The notes: a model not told the origin generated them from the letters alone. A stretch of 11,869 bases of DNA from DASWJZ01 sp964440525 (GCA_964440525.1 CAYTTC010000100.1:1-11869); one strand, 5' to 3'; shown: positions 1 through 7,706, numbered from the stretch's first letter. Made by a program: numbers and translations.

Positions 1-113
1 GCTGCCGCGGAAGCCGATAAAGAGCCGCAATCGGCGAGAAATCGCTGAAGCTCCCGGCATTTGCGTATTTTAGGACCGGCTCGTCCGGCACGGCTCCACG
101 GACCTTTCACGGC

Positions 114-1367
114 ATGTCCCGTCTCGTCATGAAATTCGGCGGAACCTCGGTCGCCGACATCGACCGCATCCGCAACGTGGCGCGGCATGTGCGGCGCGAG
201 GTCAATGCCGGGCACCATGTGGCGGTCATTGTCTCCGCCATGGCGGGGGAGACGAACGAGCTCGTCGCGCTCTGCCGCTCGGCGTCGATCCTGCACGACG
301 CCCGCGAATATGACGCCGTCGTCTCCGCCGGCGAGCAGGTAACGGCGGGGCTTTTGGCCATCGCGCTGCAGGATATGGGCATCAATGCGCGCTCCTGGCT
401 CGGCTGGCAGATCCCGATCAGCACCGATTCCGCGCATGGCGTCGCCCGCATCACCGATATCCGCGCCGACGTGCTCTTGGAGCGCCTGACGCAGGGCCAG
501 GTGGCGGTGATCGCCGGGTTTCAGGGGCTTGCGCCGGACAACCGCATTTCAACACTTGGGCGCGGCGGGTCGGATACGAGCGCGGTGGCGATCGCCGCGG
601 CGGTCGGCGCGGAGCGCTGTGATATCTATACCGACGTCGACGGCGTCTATACCACTGACCCGCGCATCGTCCCGCTGGCGCGGCGGCTCGACAAGGTCGC
701 CTTCGAGGAAATGCTCGAAATGGCATCGCTCGGCTCGAAGGTGCTGCAGGTGCGCTCGGTGGAGCTTGCCATGGTGCACGGGGTCAGGACCTTCGTGCGC
801 TCTTCATTCGACGACCCGGACGCGGTCCACACCGATCCGCACGGCGATCCGGTCGGCACACTCATTTGCGACGAGGACGAGATCGTGGAAAAGCAGCTCG
901 TAACCGGCATCGCCTATTCCAAGGACGAGGCCAAGATCACGCTTCGCGGCGTGGAGGATAAGCCGGGGGTCGCGGCGGCGATCTTCGTGCCGCTCGCCGA
1001 ATCCGGCATCAATGTCGACATGATCGTGCAGAACATCTCGGAGGACGGGCGCACCACCGACATAACCTTCACCGTACCGACCGCCGATTTCGAGCGGTCG
1101 ATGGCGCTGATCGAGGCGCTGAAGGCGAGCGTGGTGATGGAGAAGGTTTCCGGGTCGAGCGATGTCGCAAAAGTCTCGGTTATCGGCATCGGGATGCGCA
1201 GCCATGCCGGCGTCGCGGCCGAAGCCTTCAAGGCGCTCGCCTCGCGGGGCATCAACATTCAGCTCATCACCACCTCGGAGATCAAAATCTCCGTCTTGAT
1301 CGACGCCGCCTATACCGAGCTTGCGGTCAGGACGCTGCATTCAATATACGAACTCGACAAGACGTAG
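114..1367 (+). CDS. lysC: Aspartate kinase (aspartokinase), single-function
   Basis: This enzyme phosphorylates L-aspartate with ATP, the first cytosolic step towards lysine, threonine, methionine and diaminopimelate. The 417-residue product has the N-terminal kinase motif KFGGTS (residues 7-12), the GRGGSDTSA motif (149-157) and the nucleotide-binding stretch YTDVDGVYTTDP (172-183). Two ACT regulatory domains follow, at about 266-342 and 352-417, ending in the typical SEIKISVLI segment (388-396). Length and architecture match the monofunctional, feedback-controlled class; there is no homoserine dehydrogenase fusion. The ATG at 114 gives MSRLVMKFGG, the usual family N-terminus. A second in-frame ATG at 129 would leave too short an N-terminus. 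No strong Shine-Dalgarno sequence precedes either start. ptsP follows after 60 nt on the same strand. End-product inhibition through the ACT domains is expected from the family; which amino acid acts here cannot be read from the sequence. Confidence 0.97.
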   Translation: MSRLVMKFGGTSVADIDRIRNVARHVRREVNAGHHVAVIVSAMAGETNELVALCRSASILHDAREYDAVVSAGEQVTAGLLAIALQDMGINARSWLGWQIPISTDSAHGVARITDIRADVLLERLTQGQVAVIAGFQGLAPDNRISTLGRGGSDTSAVAIAAAVGAERCDIYTDVDGVYTTDPRIVPLARRLDKVAFEEMLEMASLGSKVLQVRSVELAMVHGVRTFVRSSFDDPDAVHTDPHGDPVGTLICDEDEIVEKQLVTGIAYSKDEAKITLRGVEDKPGVAAAIFVPLAESGINVDMIVQNISEDGRTTDITFTVPTADFERSMALIEALKASVVMEKVSGSSDVAKVSVIGIGMRSHAGVAAEAFKALASRGINIQLITTSEIKISVLIDAAYTELAVRTLHSIYELDKT

Positions 1368-1416
1368 ATTCAAACGGCGTGGCCCAAGGTTGCGGAGACC
1401 TTCGCCCGCCGCGTCC

Positions 1417-1422
1417 AGGAGG
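1417..1422 (+). promoter_or_regulatory. Strong ribosome binding site that fixes the TTG start of ptsP
   Basis: AGGAGG lies 5 nt upstream of the TTG at 1428. It is the best Shine-Dalgarno match in the left block and argues that the rare TTG, rather than the ATG at 1491, is the start of ptsP. Confidence 0.7.
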
Positions 1423-1427
1423 TCAGC

Positions 1428-3704
1428 TTGGCACCCAACCGGGGGGCGCTCGCAGGACCGCGCGTGCTCCTGCGGAAACTCCGCGAGGTCATGGCGGAGC
1501 CGATCGGCGCTCAGCAACGGCTCGATAAGGTGGTCACGCTTATCGCGGCGAACATGGTCGCGGAGGTGTGCTCCGTCTACGTGCTTCGGGCCGACAACGT
1601 GCTGGAGCTCTATGCGACCGAGGGCCTGAAGCTGAGCGCCGTGCATCGGGCGTCGCTGACGGTCGGCCGCGGCCTCGTCGGCCTGATCGCCGCCGAAGCG
1701 CGTCCGCTCAATCTCCCCGACGCCCAGGCGCATCCCGCCTTCGCCTACCTGCCGGAGACGGGCGAAGAGATCTACCACTCCTTCCTCGGAGTGCCGGTCT
1801 TGCGCGCCGGGCGCACGCTCGGCGTGCTGGTCGTGCAGAATCGCTCCCACCGCACCTATGCGGAGGAGGAGCTCGAGGCAATGCAGACGACCGCCATGGT
1901 GCTCGCCGAGATGTTTGCTTCCGGCGACATGGAAGACCTCTCGATGCCGGGCGCCGATCTCGACGTCAACCGGCCTGTCCATCTGAAGGGCACCGCCTAC
2001 GCCGAGGGGATCGCGCTCGGCCATGTGGTGCTGCACGAGCCGCGCATTGTCGTCACCCAGCTCATCGCCGAGGACGTCGAGCTCGAGCTGCGACGCCTCG
2101 ATGCCGCCATGGCGAGCCTGAAACTCTCCGTCGACGACCTTCTGGCGCGTGGCGCGGAGGCCGGGACGGGCGAGCACCGCGAGATTCTCGAAGCTTACAA
2201 GATGTTCGCCGAGGATCGCGGCTGGACCCGACGCTTGCAGGAGGCGATCCGCAACGGCCTCACCGCGGAGGCGGCGGTCGAGCGAGTGCAGAACGACACG
2301 CGAGCGCAAATGGCTCGGCAGACGGATCCGTTCCTGCGCGACCGGCTGCACGATTTCGACGACCTCGCCAACCGGCTCTCGCGCGAGCTGATGGGCCGCC
2401 CGCACGGACCCTTCGCTGCGGATCTGCCGGAGGACGCCATCATCGTTGCGCGGCACATGGGCCCGGCTGAGCTGCTGGATTACGATCGCGAGCGCCTGCG
2501 CGGGCTCGTCTTGGAGGAAGTCGGGCCTACGAGCCACGTTGCGATCGTGGCGCGGGCGCTCAACATCGCCACCGTCGGTCAGCTCGACGACATCGTCTCG
2601 CTGGCGGAGGCTGGCGACGCGATCATCGTCGACGGCGATACCGGCGACGTGCATTTGAGGCCTCCCGCCGACATCCAGACCGCCTATGCCGACAAGGCGC
2701 GTTTCCGCGCCCGCAAGCAGGAGCAGTACCGGCTCATCCGGGGCGAACCCTCGGTCACCCGCGACGGGATCAACATCGCGCTGCAGATCAATGCCGGGCT
2801 GCTTATGGACATGCCGCGCCTGGAGGAATCCGGGGCGGTGGGCGTCGGGCTCTTCCGCACCGAGCTGCAGTTCATGGTCGCCTCGAGCTTCCCCCGCCTG
2901 AATGAGCAGGAGAGCTTCTATAGGCAGGTGCTCGACGCCGCCAACGAGAAGCCAGTCACGTTCCGCTCGCTCGACGTCGGCGGCGACAAGGTGCTGCCCT
3001 ATTTCCGCCAGCAGAAGGAGGAGAACCCGGCCATGGGCTGGCGGGCGATCCGGCTCGGTCTCGACCGCCCGGCGCTGCTCAGGACCCAGGCGCGCGCGCT
3101 TCTGAAGGCGGCAGCCGGGCGCGAGCTCCGGCTCATGTTCCCGATGGTGACCGAGGTCGTCGAATTCGAGCGCGCCAAGGCGGTCGTGATGCGCGAGCAG
3201 AACCACCTCGCCCGCCACGGCCATGGGCGTCCCGACAAGGTGGTGCTCGGCACCATGATCGAGGTGCCTTCGCTGCTTTTTCAGCTCGACGAGCTGTTCC
3301 GCGCCGTCGACTTCGCGTCGGTCGGCTCCAACGACCTCATGCAGTTCGTGATGGCAAGCGACCGGTCGAACTCGCGGCTCGCCGGTCGCTTCGATCCGAT
3401 GAATCCGGCGTTCTTGCGGGCGCTGCGCACGATCGCGCGAGCGGCTGATGCGGCAGGAAAGCCGCTCACGCTTTGCGGCGAGATTGCCGGCCGTCCGATC
3501 GATGCGATCGCGCTCGCCGCGATCGGGTTCCGCTCGCTCTCCATGGCGTCAGCGGCGATCGGGCCGGTCAAGGCCGCGATCCGCGCGCTCGATCTCGGGC
3601 CCGTCGATGAGCGGCTGAACGGGCTGATCGACCAGGGCGCGTCGGCCTCAGAAATCCGCGGCGAGCTTCGGGCCTGGGCCGAAACGCACAGCGTGCCCAT
3701 CTGA
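1428..3704 (+). CDS. ptsP: Phosphoenolpyruvate-protein phosphotransferase, GAF-containing enzyme I of the nitrogen PTS
   Basis: EI-Ntr takes phosphate from PEP and passes it to the NPr (HPr-like) protein, the entry point of a regulatory phosphorelay tied to nitrogen and potassium status. The 758-residue product has an N-terminal GAF domain (about 25-165), the PEP-utilising N-terminal region (about 182-320), the swivelling phosphohistidine domain with GPTSHVAIVARAL (predicted phospho-His370), and a C-terminal PEP-binding TIM barrel. The barrel shows GVGLFRTE (472-479), GSNDLMQF (633-640) and CGEIAGRP (683-690), with Cys683 matching the catalytic cysteine of enzyme I. In the phosphohistidine loop, VG stands where classical enzyme I has GG. 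The TTG start is chosen because of the adjacent AGGAGG and because GALAGPRVLLRKLREVMAEP is a familiar N-terminus for this family. It ends 7 nt before prfA, so the two are probably co-transcribed. Cytosolic; no membrane segments. Confidence 0.95.
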   Translation: MAPNRGALAGPRVLLRKLREVMAEPIGAQQRLDKVVTLIAANMVAEVCSVYVLRADNVLELYATEGLKLSAVHRASLTVGRGLVGLIAAEARPLNLPDAQAHPAFAYLPETGEEIYHSFLGVPVLRAGRTLGVLVVQNRSHRTYAEEELEAMQTTAMVLAEMFASGDMEDLSMPGADLDVNRPVHLKGTAYAEGIALGHVVLHEPRIVVTQLIAEDVELELRRLDAAMASLKLSVDDLLARGAEAGTGEHREILEAYKMFAEDRGWTRRLQEAIRNGLTAEAAVERVQNDTRAQMARQTDPFLRDRLHDFDDLANRLSRELMGRPHGPFAADLPEDAIIVARHMGPAELLDYDRERLRGLVLEEVGPTSHVAIVARALNIATVGQLDDIVSLAEAGDAIIVDGDTGDVHLRPPADIQTAYADKARFRARKQEQYRLIRGEPSVTRDGINIALQINAGLLMDMPRLEESGAVGVGLFRTELQFMVASSFPRLNEQESFYRQVLDAANEKPVTFRSLDVGGDKVLPYFRQQKEENPAMGWRAIRLGLDRPALLRTQARALLKAAAGRELRLMFPMVTEVVEFERAKAVVMREQNHLARHGHGRPDKVVLGTMIEVPSLLFQLDELFRAVDFASVGSNDLMQFVMASDRSNSRLAGRFDPMNPAFLRALRTIARAADAAGKPLTLCGEIAGRPIDAIALAAIGFRSLSMASAAIGPVKAAIRALDLGPVDERLNGLIDQGASASEIRGELRAWAETHSVPI

Positions 3705-3711
3705 CGCCGTC

Positions 3712-4797
3712 ATGGCCGCCACGATTCCGCTGGAGCGTTTGCGCTCGCTCATCCACCGCCACGAGGCGGTCGCGGCCATGCTTTCCGCCGGGCAGTCCGG
3801 TGGCGAGTATGTCCGCCTGTCGCGCGAATTCGCCGAGCTCGGTCCGGTGGCGGAGAAGGCGCGCGCGCTCGCCGATGCGGAACGGGAACTCGCCGATGCC
3901 GAGGCGCTCATTGCCGATCCGGCGACCGATAGGGACATGCGTTCGCTTGCCGAGGACGAGCGGCTGGCGCTTAGGCAGCTGATCGAGGCACTCCGCGATG
4001 AGTTGCGTGTGCTTCTCATTCCGCGCGACGCGGCGGACGACCGCAGCGCCATTCTCGAAGTGCGCGCCGGCACCGGCGGCGACGAGGCGGCGCTCTTTGC
4101 CGGCGACCTCTTTCGCATGTACGAGCGCTATGCCGGCCTGCACGGCTGGAAGATCGAGGTGCTCTCCGCCAACCAAGGCGAGGTCGGCGGCTATCGCGAA
4201 ATCATCGCGATGCTGCGCGGCTCCGGCGTCTATGCGCGGCTGAAATTCGAATCGGGCGTGCACCGGGTGCAGCGCGTTCCGCAGACGGAGGCGAGCGGCC
4301 GCATCCATACGTCGGCGGCGACAGTAGCGGTCCTTCCGGAAGCGGAGGATGTCGATATCGAGATCAAGCCGGACGATCTCAGGATCGACACGACGCGCGC
4401 CTCGAGCGCCGGCGGTCAGCACGCCAACACGACCGAGACCGCCGTCCGCATCCTTCACATTCCGACTGGCATCATCGTAACGGCGAGCGAAAAGTCGCAA
4501 CATCAGAACCGAACGCGCGCCATGCAGGTCCTGCGCGCCCGGCTCTTCGACATGGAGCGGCAGCTGCAAGCGGAAAGCCGTGCCGCCGAGCGCAAGGGCC
4601 AGGTCGGCTCGGGCGACCGCTCGGAGCGCATCCGCACCTACAATTTTCCGCAAGGCCGTGTGACCGACCACCGCATCAACCTCACCCTCTACAAGCTCGA
4701 CAAGGTGCTCGGCGGGGAGGCGCTCGACGAGATCGTCGACGCGCTGATCGCCGACGACCAGGCGAAGAAGCTCTCTGAGTTTGAGGACGGCGCATGA
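3712..4797 (+). CDS. prfA: Peptide chain release factor 1
   Basis: RF1 recognises UAA and UAG in the ribosomal A site and triggers hydrolysis of peptidyl-tRNA. The 361-residue length is standard. Visible family blocks are EVRAGTGGDEAALFAGDL, the PxT codon-recognition tripeptide (here PQT, 190-192), the GGQ catalytic motif (234-236) and the C-terminal YNFPQGRVTDHRINLTLYKL. The PxT tripeptide separates it from RF2, which uses SPF, and the long N-terminal domain separates it from short ArfB-type hydrolases. The loop around GGQ reads SSAGGQHANTTETA, where E. coli RF1 has SGAGGQHVNTTDSA; the Gly-Gly-Gln itself is intact. The gene starts 7 nt after ptsP and overlaps prmC by 4 nt (ATGA). Gln236 is the expected substrate of the methyltransferase encoded immediately downstream. 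Only a weak Shine-Dalgarno is visible, so coupling to ptsP translation is possible. Confidence 0.97.
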   Translation: MAATIPLERLRSLIHRHEAVAAMLSAGQSGGEYVRLSREFAELGPVAEKARALADAERELADAEALIADPATDRDMRSLAEDERLALRQLIEALRDELRVLLIPRDAADDRSAILEVRAGTGGDEAALFAGDLFRMYERYAGLHGWKIEVLSANQGEVGGYREIIAMLRGSGVYARLKFESGVHRVQRVPQTEASGRIHTSAATVAVLPEAEDVDIEIKPDDLRIDTTRASSAGGQHANTTETAVRILHIPTGIIVTASEKSQHQNRTRAMQVLRARLFDMERQLQAESRAAERKGQVGSGDRSERIRTYNFPQGRVTDHRINLTLYKLDKVLGGEALDEIVDALIADDQAKKLSEFEDGA

Positions 4798-5714
4798 TGA
4801 TGGTTCATGGGGGGACGACATACGGAGAGGCGCTCGCCGAGGGGCGCGCCGCGCTCGCAAACGGAAATGTTGAAAGCGCGGCGCTCGATGCGCGGCTGCT
4901 TCTCGCGGCGGTGGCGGGTCTCGACATGGCGGCGCTGATCGCGCGAAGCGGCGAGGGCTTTTCGGAGCTTGCGCATGCGACCTTCCGTGACCATGTACGG
5001 CGACGCCTCAAGGGCGAGCCGGTGGCGCGCATCATCGGCGAGACGGAATTCTGGGGCCTGTCGATCAAGCTCAACGCGGCGACCTTGGTGCCGCGCCCCG
5101 ATACCGAAACGCTGGTCGAGGTCGTGCTCGATGAAGCACGGCGCCGGCTACCGCCCGACATAACGATTTGCGACCTCGGCACCGGTTCGGGCGCAATCGT
5201 GATTGCGCTGCTTCGCGAGTTGCCGCAGGCGCGTGCGGTCGCTACCGACATCTCCGAGGAAGCCCTTCGGATGGCGCGCTTCAACGCCGAGCGGCTCGGC
5301 GTCCTGTCGCGACTGAGCTTCCGCAGAACGAGCTTCGCGGAGGGACCCGACGGTCCGTTCGATGTGGTCGTAGCCAACCCGCCTTATGTCAGGAGCGACG
5401 CGATTCGCGAGCTCCAGCGCGAGGTGCGGGACTACGATCCGAGCGCGGCGCTCGACGGCGGGTCGGACGGGCTTGCCGCCTACCGTGCCATCCTGGCGCG
5501 CGCTGGCGCACTCATCGCCGACGGCGGGCTTCTCGCTTTCGAGGTTGGTCACGACCAGGGCGAGGCGGTCGCCGCGCTATGCCGGAAGGCCGGCCTGTCC
5601 GGGGTACGCATCCTTAAGGATATTGGCGGAAGGTGGCGCGTTGTTATGGCACGCGCGAGCGGGTCGGGGACCATTCCGGAGGCGCCAAAAAAAGCGCTTG
5701 GAAAAGTCGAGTGA
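4794..5714 (+). CDS. prmC: Peptide chain release factor N5-glutamine methyltransferase
   Basis: PrmC (HemK) transfers a methyl group from S-adenosylmethionine to the side-chain nitrogen of the GGQ glutamine in RF1 and RF2, which boosts termination. The product (306 residues) has a helical N-terminal domain (about 1-100) that binds the release factor and a Rossmann-type methyltransferase domain. The latter carries the SAM-binding DLGTGSG (127-133) and the catalytic NPPY (195-198), the amino-methyltransferase signature that holds the amide nitrogen. The start overlaps the prfA stop as ATGA. Two further in-frame ATGs follow at 4797 and 4800, so the exact start is uncertain by two codons; a GAGGA at 4783-4787 serves any of them. 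The protein is somewhat longer than E. coli PrmC (277 residues). The extra length includes a basic C-terminal tail encoded across a run of seven A residues at 5687-5693. Confidence 0.96.
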   Translation: MMMVHGGTTYGEALAEGRAALANGNVESAALDARLLLAAVAGLDMAALIARSGEGFSELAHATFRDHVRRRLKGEPVARIIGETEFWGLSIKLNAATLVPRPDTETLVEVVLDEARRRLPPDITICDLGTGSGAIVIALLRELPQARAVATDISEEALRMARFNAERLGVLSRLSFRRTSFAEGPDGPFDVVVANPPYVRSDAIRELQREVRDYDPSAALDGGSDGLAAYRAILARAGALIADGGLLAFEVGHDQGEAVAALCRKAGLSGVRILKDIGGRWRVVMARASGSGTIPEAPKKALGKVE

Positions 5715-5834
5715 TCGGGCTAGCTTCCAGCCGCAAACCAGAGCGAAGCCACAGAGCTGGCATTCCTTTCCCGGCAGACAAGATTAGAGATCGCCGAAAG
5801 CTGGTTCGCTCGTGTCGCCATCGCATGAGACGTC

Positions 5835-5860
5835 TTGACCTCGGGGGATGATGAGGTCGG
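5835..5860. repeat. Inverted repeat (hairpin) in the prmC-DUF4167 gap
   Basis: GACCTC (5837-5842) and GAGGTC (5853-5858) form a perfect 6-bp stem around a 10-base loop. Two further T-G wobble pairs extend it in RNA. No T run follows, so it is not a classical intrinsic terminator. It could be an RNA structure at the end of the prmC transcript, part of the DUF4167 leader, or a protein-binding site. The left arm also contains CTTGAC, a good -35 hexamer for alphaproteobacteria, but no convincing -10 lies 16-18 nt downstream. Confidence 0.4.
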
Positions 5861-5929
5861 CTTGGGAGCAAGCGTGGCGCGCAGGACCGGCAACCGTTCA
5901 TAGAGGGCGCGAACGGGCCGGAAACGAAA

Positions 5930-5942
5930 GTTGACCGTCAAC
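5930..5942. repeat. Short palindrome upstream of the DUF4167 start
   Basis: The 13-base GTTGACCGTCAAC is a perfect palindrome apart from its central base. It ends 14 nt before the ATG at 5957, in the region normally holding the leader and RBS. Such a site could act as an operator or form a small hairpin affecting translation. No known regulator is assigned from the sequence. Confidence 0.4.
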
Positions 5943-5956
5943 AAGAGAACGGGTTC

Positions 5957-6766
5957 ATGAGGCACAATCAGAATCGTCGGTCACGCGGTCGCAACAACAG
6001 CAACCGCAAGGGACCAAATCCGCTTACGCGAAGCTACGAATCAAACGGGCCAGACGTGAAGGTCCGCGGCACCGCGGCGCATGTAGCCGACAAATACATG
6101 ACGCTGGCGCGCGATGCACACGTGTCGGGCGACACCGTCTCCGCCGAGAACTATCTGCAGCACGCGGAGCACTACTACCGCATCGTCACGGCGGCACAGG
6201 CGCAGTTCCAGCAATCGCAGCCGCAGTTCCGTGAAGGGCCTGACGAACCCTACGACGACGACCGCCAGCTGAACGGCCGCGTGCGCGACCGCTTCGACGT
6301 CAACGGTGAGGGCAGGAGCGACGAAGAGGGCGGCGATGACCGGTTCGATGGCGGCAGCGAGGGCGACGACGACCGCGGCTATCGCCCGCCCATGCAGCAG
6401 CAGGCGCGTCCGCAAGAGCAGGACAATCGCCCGCGCGGTCCGCGCCCCGACCGCTACGATCGCCCTCGCCAGGATCGGCCGGATCGCCAGGACAACCGGC
6501 AGGATAATCGCCAGGACCGCAACGACCGGCCCGACTATCGCGACAATGGCAACCGCCCGGAGCGGTTCCAGCGCGCCGACGAGCCGCAGCCGGAGTTGCC
6601 GGCGCCCGTCGAGGCCGCCGCTGCGCCGGTCGCCGAGGAGGCGGCGAGCCAACCGCGCCGTCGGCGTGGCCGCCCCCCACGCATCGAGAATGAGCAAGCC
6701 GCCGCACCCGAAGGCGATGATACGACGCCGGACGGCGCCGCAGCACTTGCAGCTTTCCCGGACTGA
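5957..6766 (+). CDS. DUF4167 domain protein with a low-complexity charged tail
   Basis: The N-terminal part (about 1-85) is the DUF4167 domain typical of Alphaproteobacteria. It opens with a basic, Asn/Arg-rich leader (RHNQNRRSRGRNNSNRKG), then KVRGTAAHVADKYMTLARDA and a helical SAENYLQHAEHYYRIV segment. The rest of the 269 residues is low-complexity: an acidic Asp/Glu/Gly patch (about 95-140), an Arg/Asp/Gln/Asn region with a short RQDN-type repeat (about 160-200), an Ala/Pro/Glu stretch, and RRRRGRPPR (234-242), which resembles an AT-hook core. No enzyme motif, signal peptide or membrane segment is seen. The tail is probably disordered. Basic ends and an AT-hook-like motif suggest nucleic-acid binding, but this is inference and the function of the family is unknown to me. 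The ATG at 5957 gives the usual family start; only a weak Shine-Dalgarno (AAGAG) precedes it. The gene stands alone and is convergent with the MOSC gene. Confidence 0.9.
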   Translation: MRHNQNRRSRGRNNSNRKGPNPLTRSYESNGPDVKVRGTAAHVADKYMTLARDAHVSGDTVSAENYLQHAEHYYRIVTAAQAQFQQSQPQFREGPDEPYDDDRQLNGRVRDRFDVNGEGRSDEEGGDDRFDGGSEGDDDRGYRPPMQQQARPQEQDNRPRGPRPDRYDRPRQDRPDRQDNRQDNRQDRNDRPDYRDNGNRPERFQRADEPQPELPAPVEAAAAPVAEEAASQPRRRRGRPPRIENEQAAAPEGDDTTPDGAAALAAFPD

Positions 6767-6841
6767 GTCCGACCAGATTGAATCACCGAGGCCAAGCGCC
6801 AGCCCTTTTTGTTGGCTTGGATGAGGCGGTGTTCGCTTGCC

Positions 6842-7621
6842 CTACGCCACTTCGACGTTGTCTCCGACAGCGATCGCGCCGCTCGTTTTCGCGATGAGAT
6901 AGACTCCAAAATCGGAATGCCCGTAGTGCGTTTCGAGCGCTCGCGGGATTTCCATGTCACGTCGGCCGCTTTTCGGATCGACGTTGGTCGCGGCGCAGCG
7001 GGCGGTCCGCTCCTCGCAGACAAACGCGAGCCGGGGCATCCTGATCTCCCTCTTTTCCCATTCGAGCTCGCTCAAGGCCGGAGCGCCGTCGATCAGGATA
7101 TTCGGCCGAAAGCGCAACGGATCGACCGGACGGCCGAGCTTCTCCGCCAGGGCGCGCACGCTCGCGAGGTTGACAAGGTGAAGCACCTTCGCCGGCATGT
7201 CGGAGAATGAATGGCCGGGCGCCGAGAGGATTTTTGGGGCTCCGCGCAGCTCTTTGCTGAACACATTGGCGATCCAGGCCTCGATCCGCGCTCGACCGTC
7301 CGCCGTTAGAAGCGACCCTTCCACCAGAATCACACCGTCGCGGAGAATGCGGAAGACGCCGCTCGCGTCGTCGAAACGCGTCTGAAATTCCGCCATCCGC
7401 TCGTTCTTCATGAGCATCAGGAAACGCGCCTTCGGGAAATAGGCCGGCGCGGCGGGGTCGAGCCCGCTCGGGCCGTTCTCGACCGCGTAAGCGCGGTCGA
7501 AGGGTATGGTGCCGCCCGCCTCGATGTTGGCCCGCTCCAAGGGCTCGGGCGAAAAACCCTTCATGGCGTAGCGGTAGAGCGCGGTGATCCTGATGGCTGA
7601 CATTCCAGACGCCTTTGTCAT
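6842..7621 (-). CDS. MOSC domain-containing protein
   Basis: MOSC domains occur in molybdenum cofactor sulfurases and in YcbX/YiiM-type proteins that work with the molybdenum cofactor, often in reduction of N-hydroxylated compounds. The 259-residue product has an N-terminal MOSC_N beta-barrel part (ITALYRYAMKGFSPEPL, about 10-28) and a C-terminal MOSC domain with FRPNILIDG (171-179) and RCAATNVDP (208-216). Cys209 is the conserved MOSC cysteine; Cys202 is nearby. There is no C-terminal ferredoxin domain as in E. coli YcbX and no NifS-like domain, so it is a stand-alone MOSC protein; the substrate cannot be given. The start may be the ATG at 7621 or the one six codons later (7603), which has AAAGG about 8 nt upstream and is equally credible. 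It is divergent from clpB and convergent with the DUF4167 gene, so it is transcribed alone. Confidence 0.9.
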   Translation of the reverse strand: MTKASGMSAIRITALYRYAMKGFSPEPLERANIEAGGTIPFDRAYAVENGPSGLDPAAPAYFPKARFLMLMKNERMAEFQTRFDDASGVFRILRDGVILVEGSLLTADGRARIEAWIANVFSKELRGAPKILSAPGHSFSDMPAKVLHLVNLASVRALAEKLGRPVDPLRFRPNILIDGAPALSELEWEKREIRMPRLAFVCEERTARCAATNVDPKSGRRDMEIPRALETHYGHSDFGVYLIAKTSGAIAVGDNVEVA

Positions 7622-7676
7622 ACCTCAATGCCGCTCCCCTACCGGAAGAGGCAAGTGAGGGGGGCAACCGAGGACC

Positions 7677-7706
7677 GTTGCGCGTTAAGTTAGCCACACC
7701 ATATTT
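7677..7706 (+). promoter_or_regulatory. Candidate RpoH (sigma-32)-like promoter of clpB
   Basis: GTTGCG (7677-7682) and CCATAT (7699-7704) are separated by 16 nt, roughly resembling heat-shock sigma factor promoters of Alphaproteobacteria (CTTG-type -35 and a C-rich, TAT-containing -10). The match is partial. clpB is a standard RpoH target in other proteobacteria, which raises the prior. It would place the transcript start about 90 nt upstream of the clpB ATG. Confidence 0.3.

Noticed and set aside
1..113. Possible 3' end of an upstream gene (open frame ending TGA at 46-48) and a possible lysC promoter (TATTTT at 66-71)
   Set aside because: Only 15 codons are visible with no recognisable family sequence, and no good -35 lies at the right distance. 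Rhizobial relatives often have ubiG near here, but nothing in these bases shows it.
1341..3224. Long antisense reading frame (627 codons) opposite ptsP
   Set aside because: It lies wholly within ptsP (and the lysC end) on the other strand. The protein is a low-complexity Arg/Glu/Leu mix with no family motif, as expected from GC-rich third-position bias. The same holds for the long antisense frames opposite clpB (7902-10094) and prfA (3568-4860).
6479..6535. Short tandem-like repeat in the DUF4167 gene (RQDN units) as a possible CRISPR or satellite
   Set aside because: Units are 12 nt, imperfect and in frame, with no spacers; this is coding low complexity.
6792..6820. CCAAGC ... GCTTGG inverted repeat with a T5 run between the DUF4167 and MOSC genes
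   Set aside because: The T run lies in the loop instead of after the stem, so it does not form a standard terminator in either direction. The stem is short and needs a bulge to extend.
7633..7665. Imperfect GCTCCCC ... GGGGGGC repeat upstream of clpB
   Set aside because: It needs a wobble pair and a 19-base loop in a G/C-rich stretch; chance is the simpler explanation.
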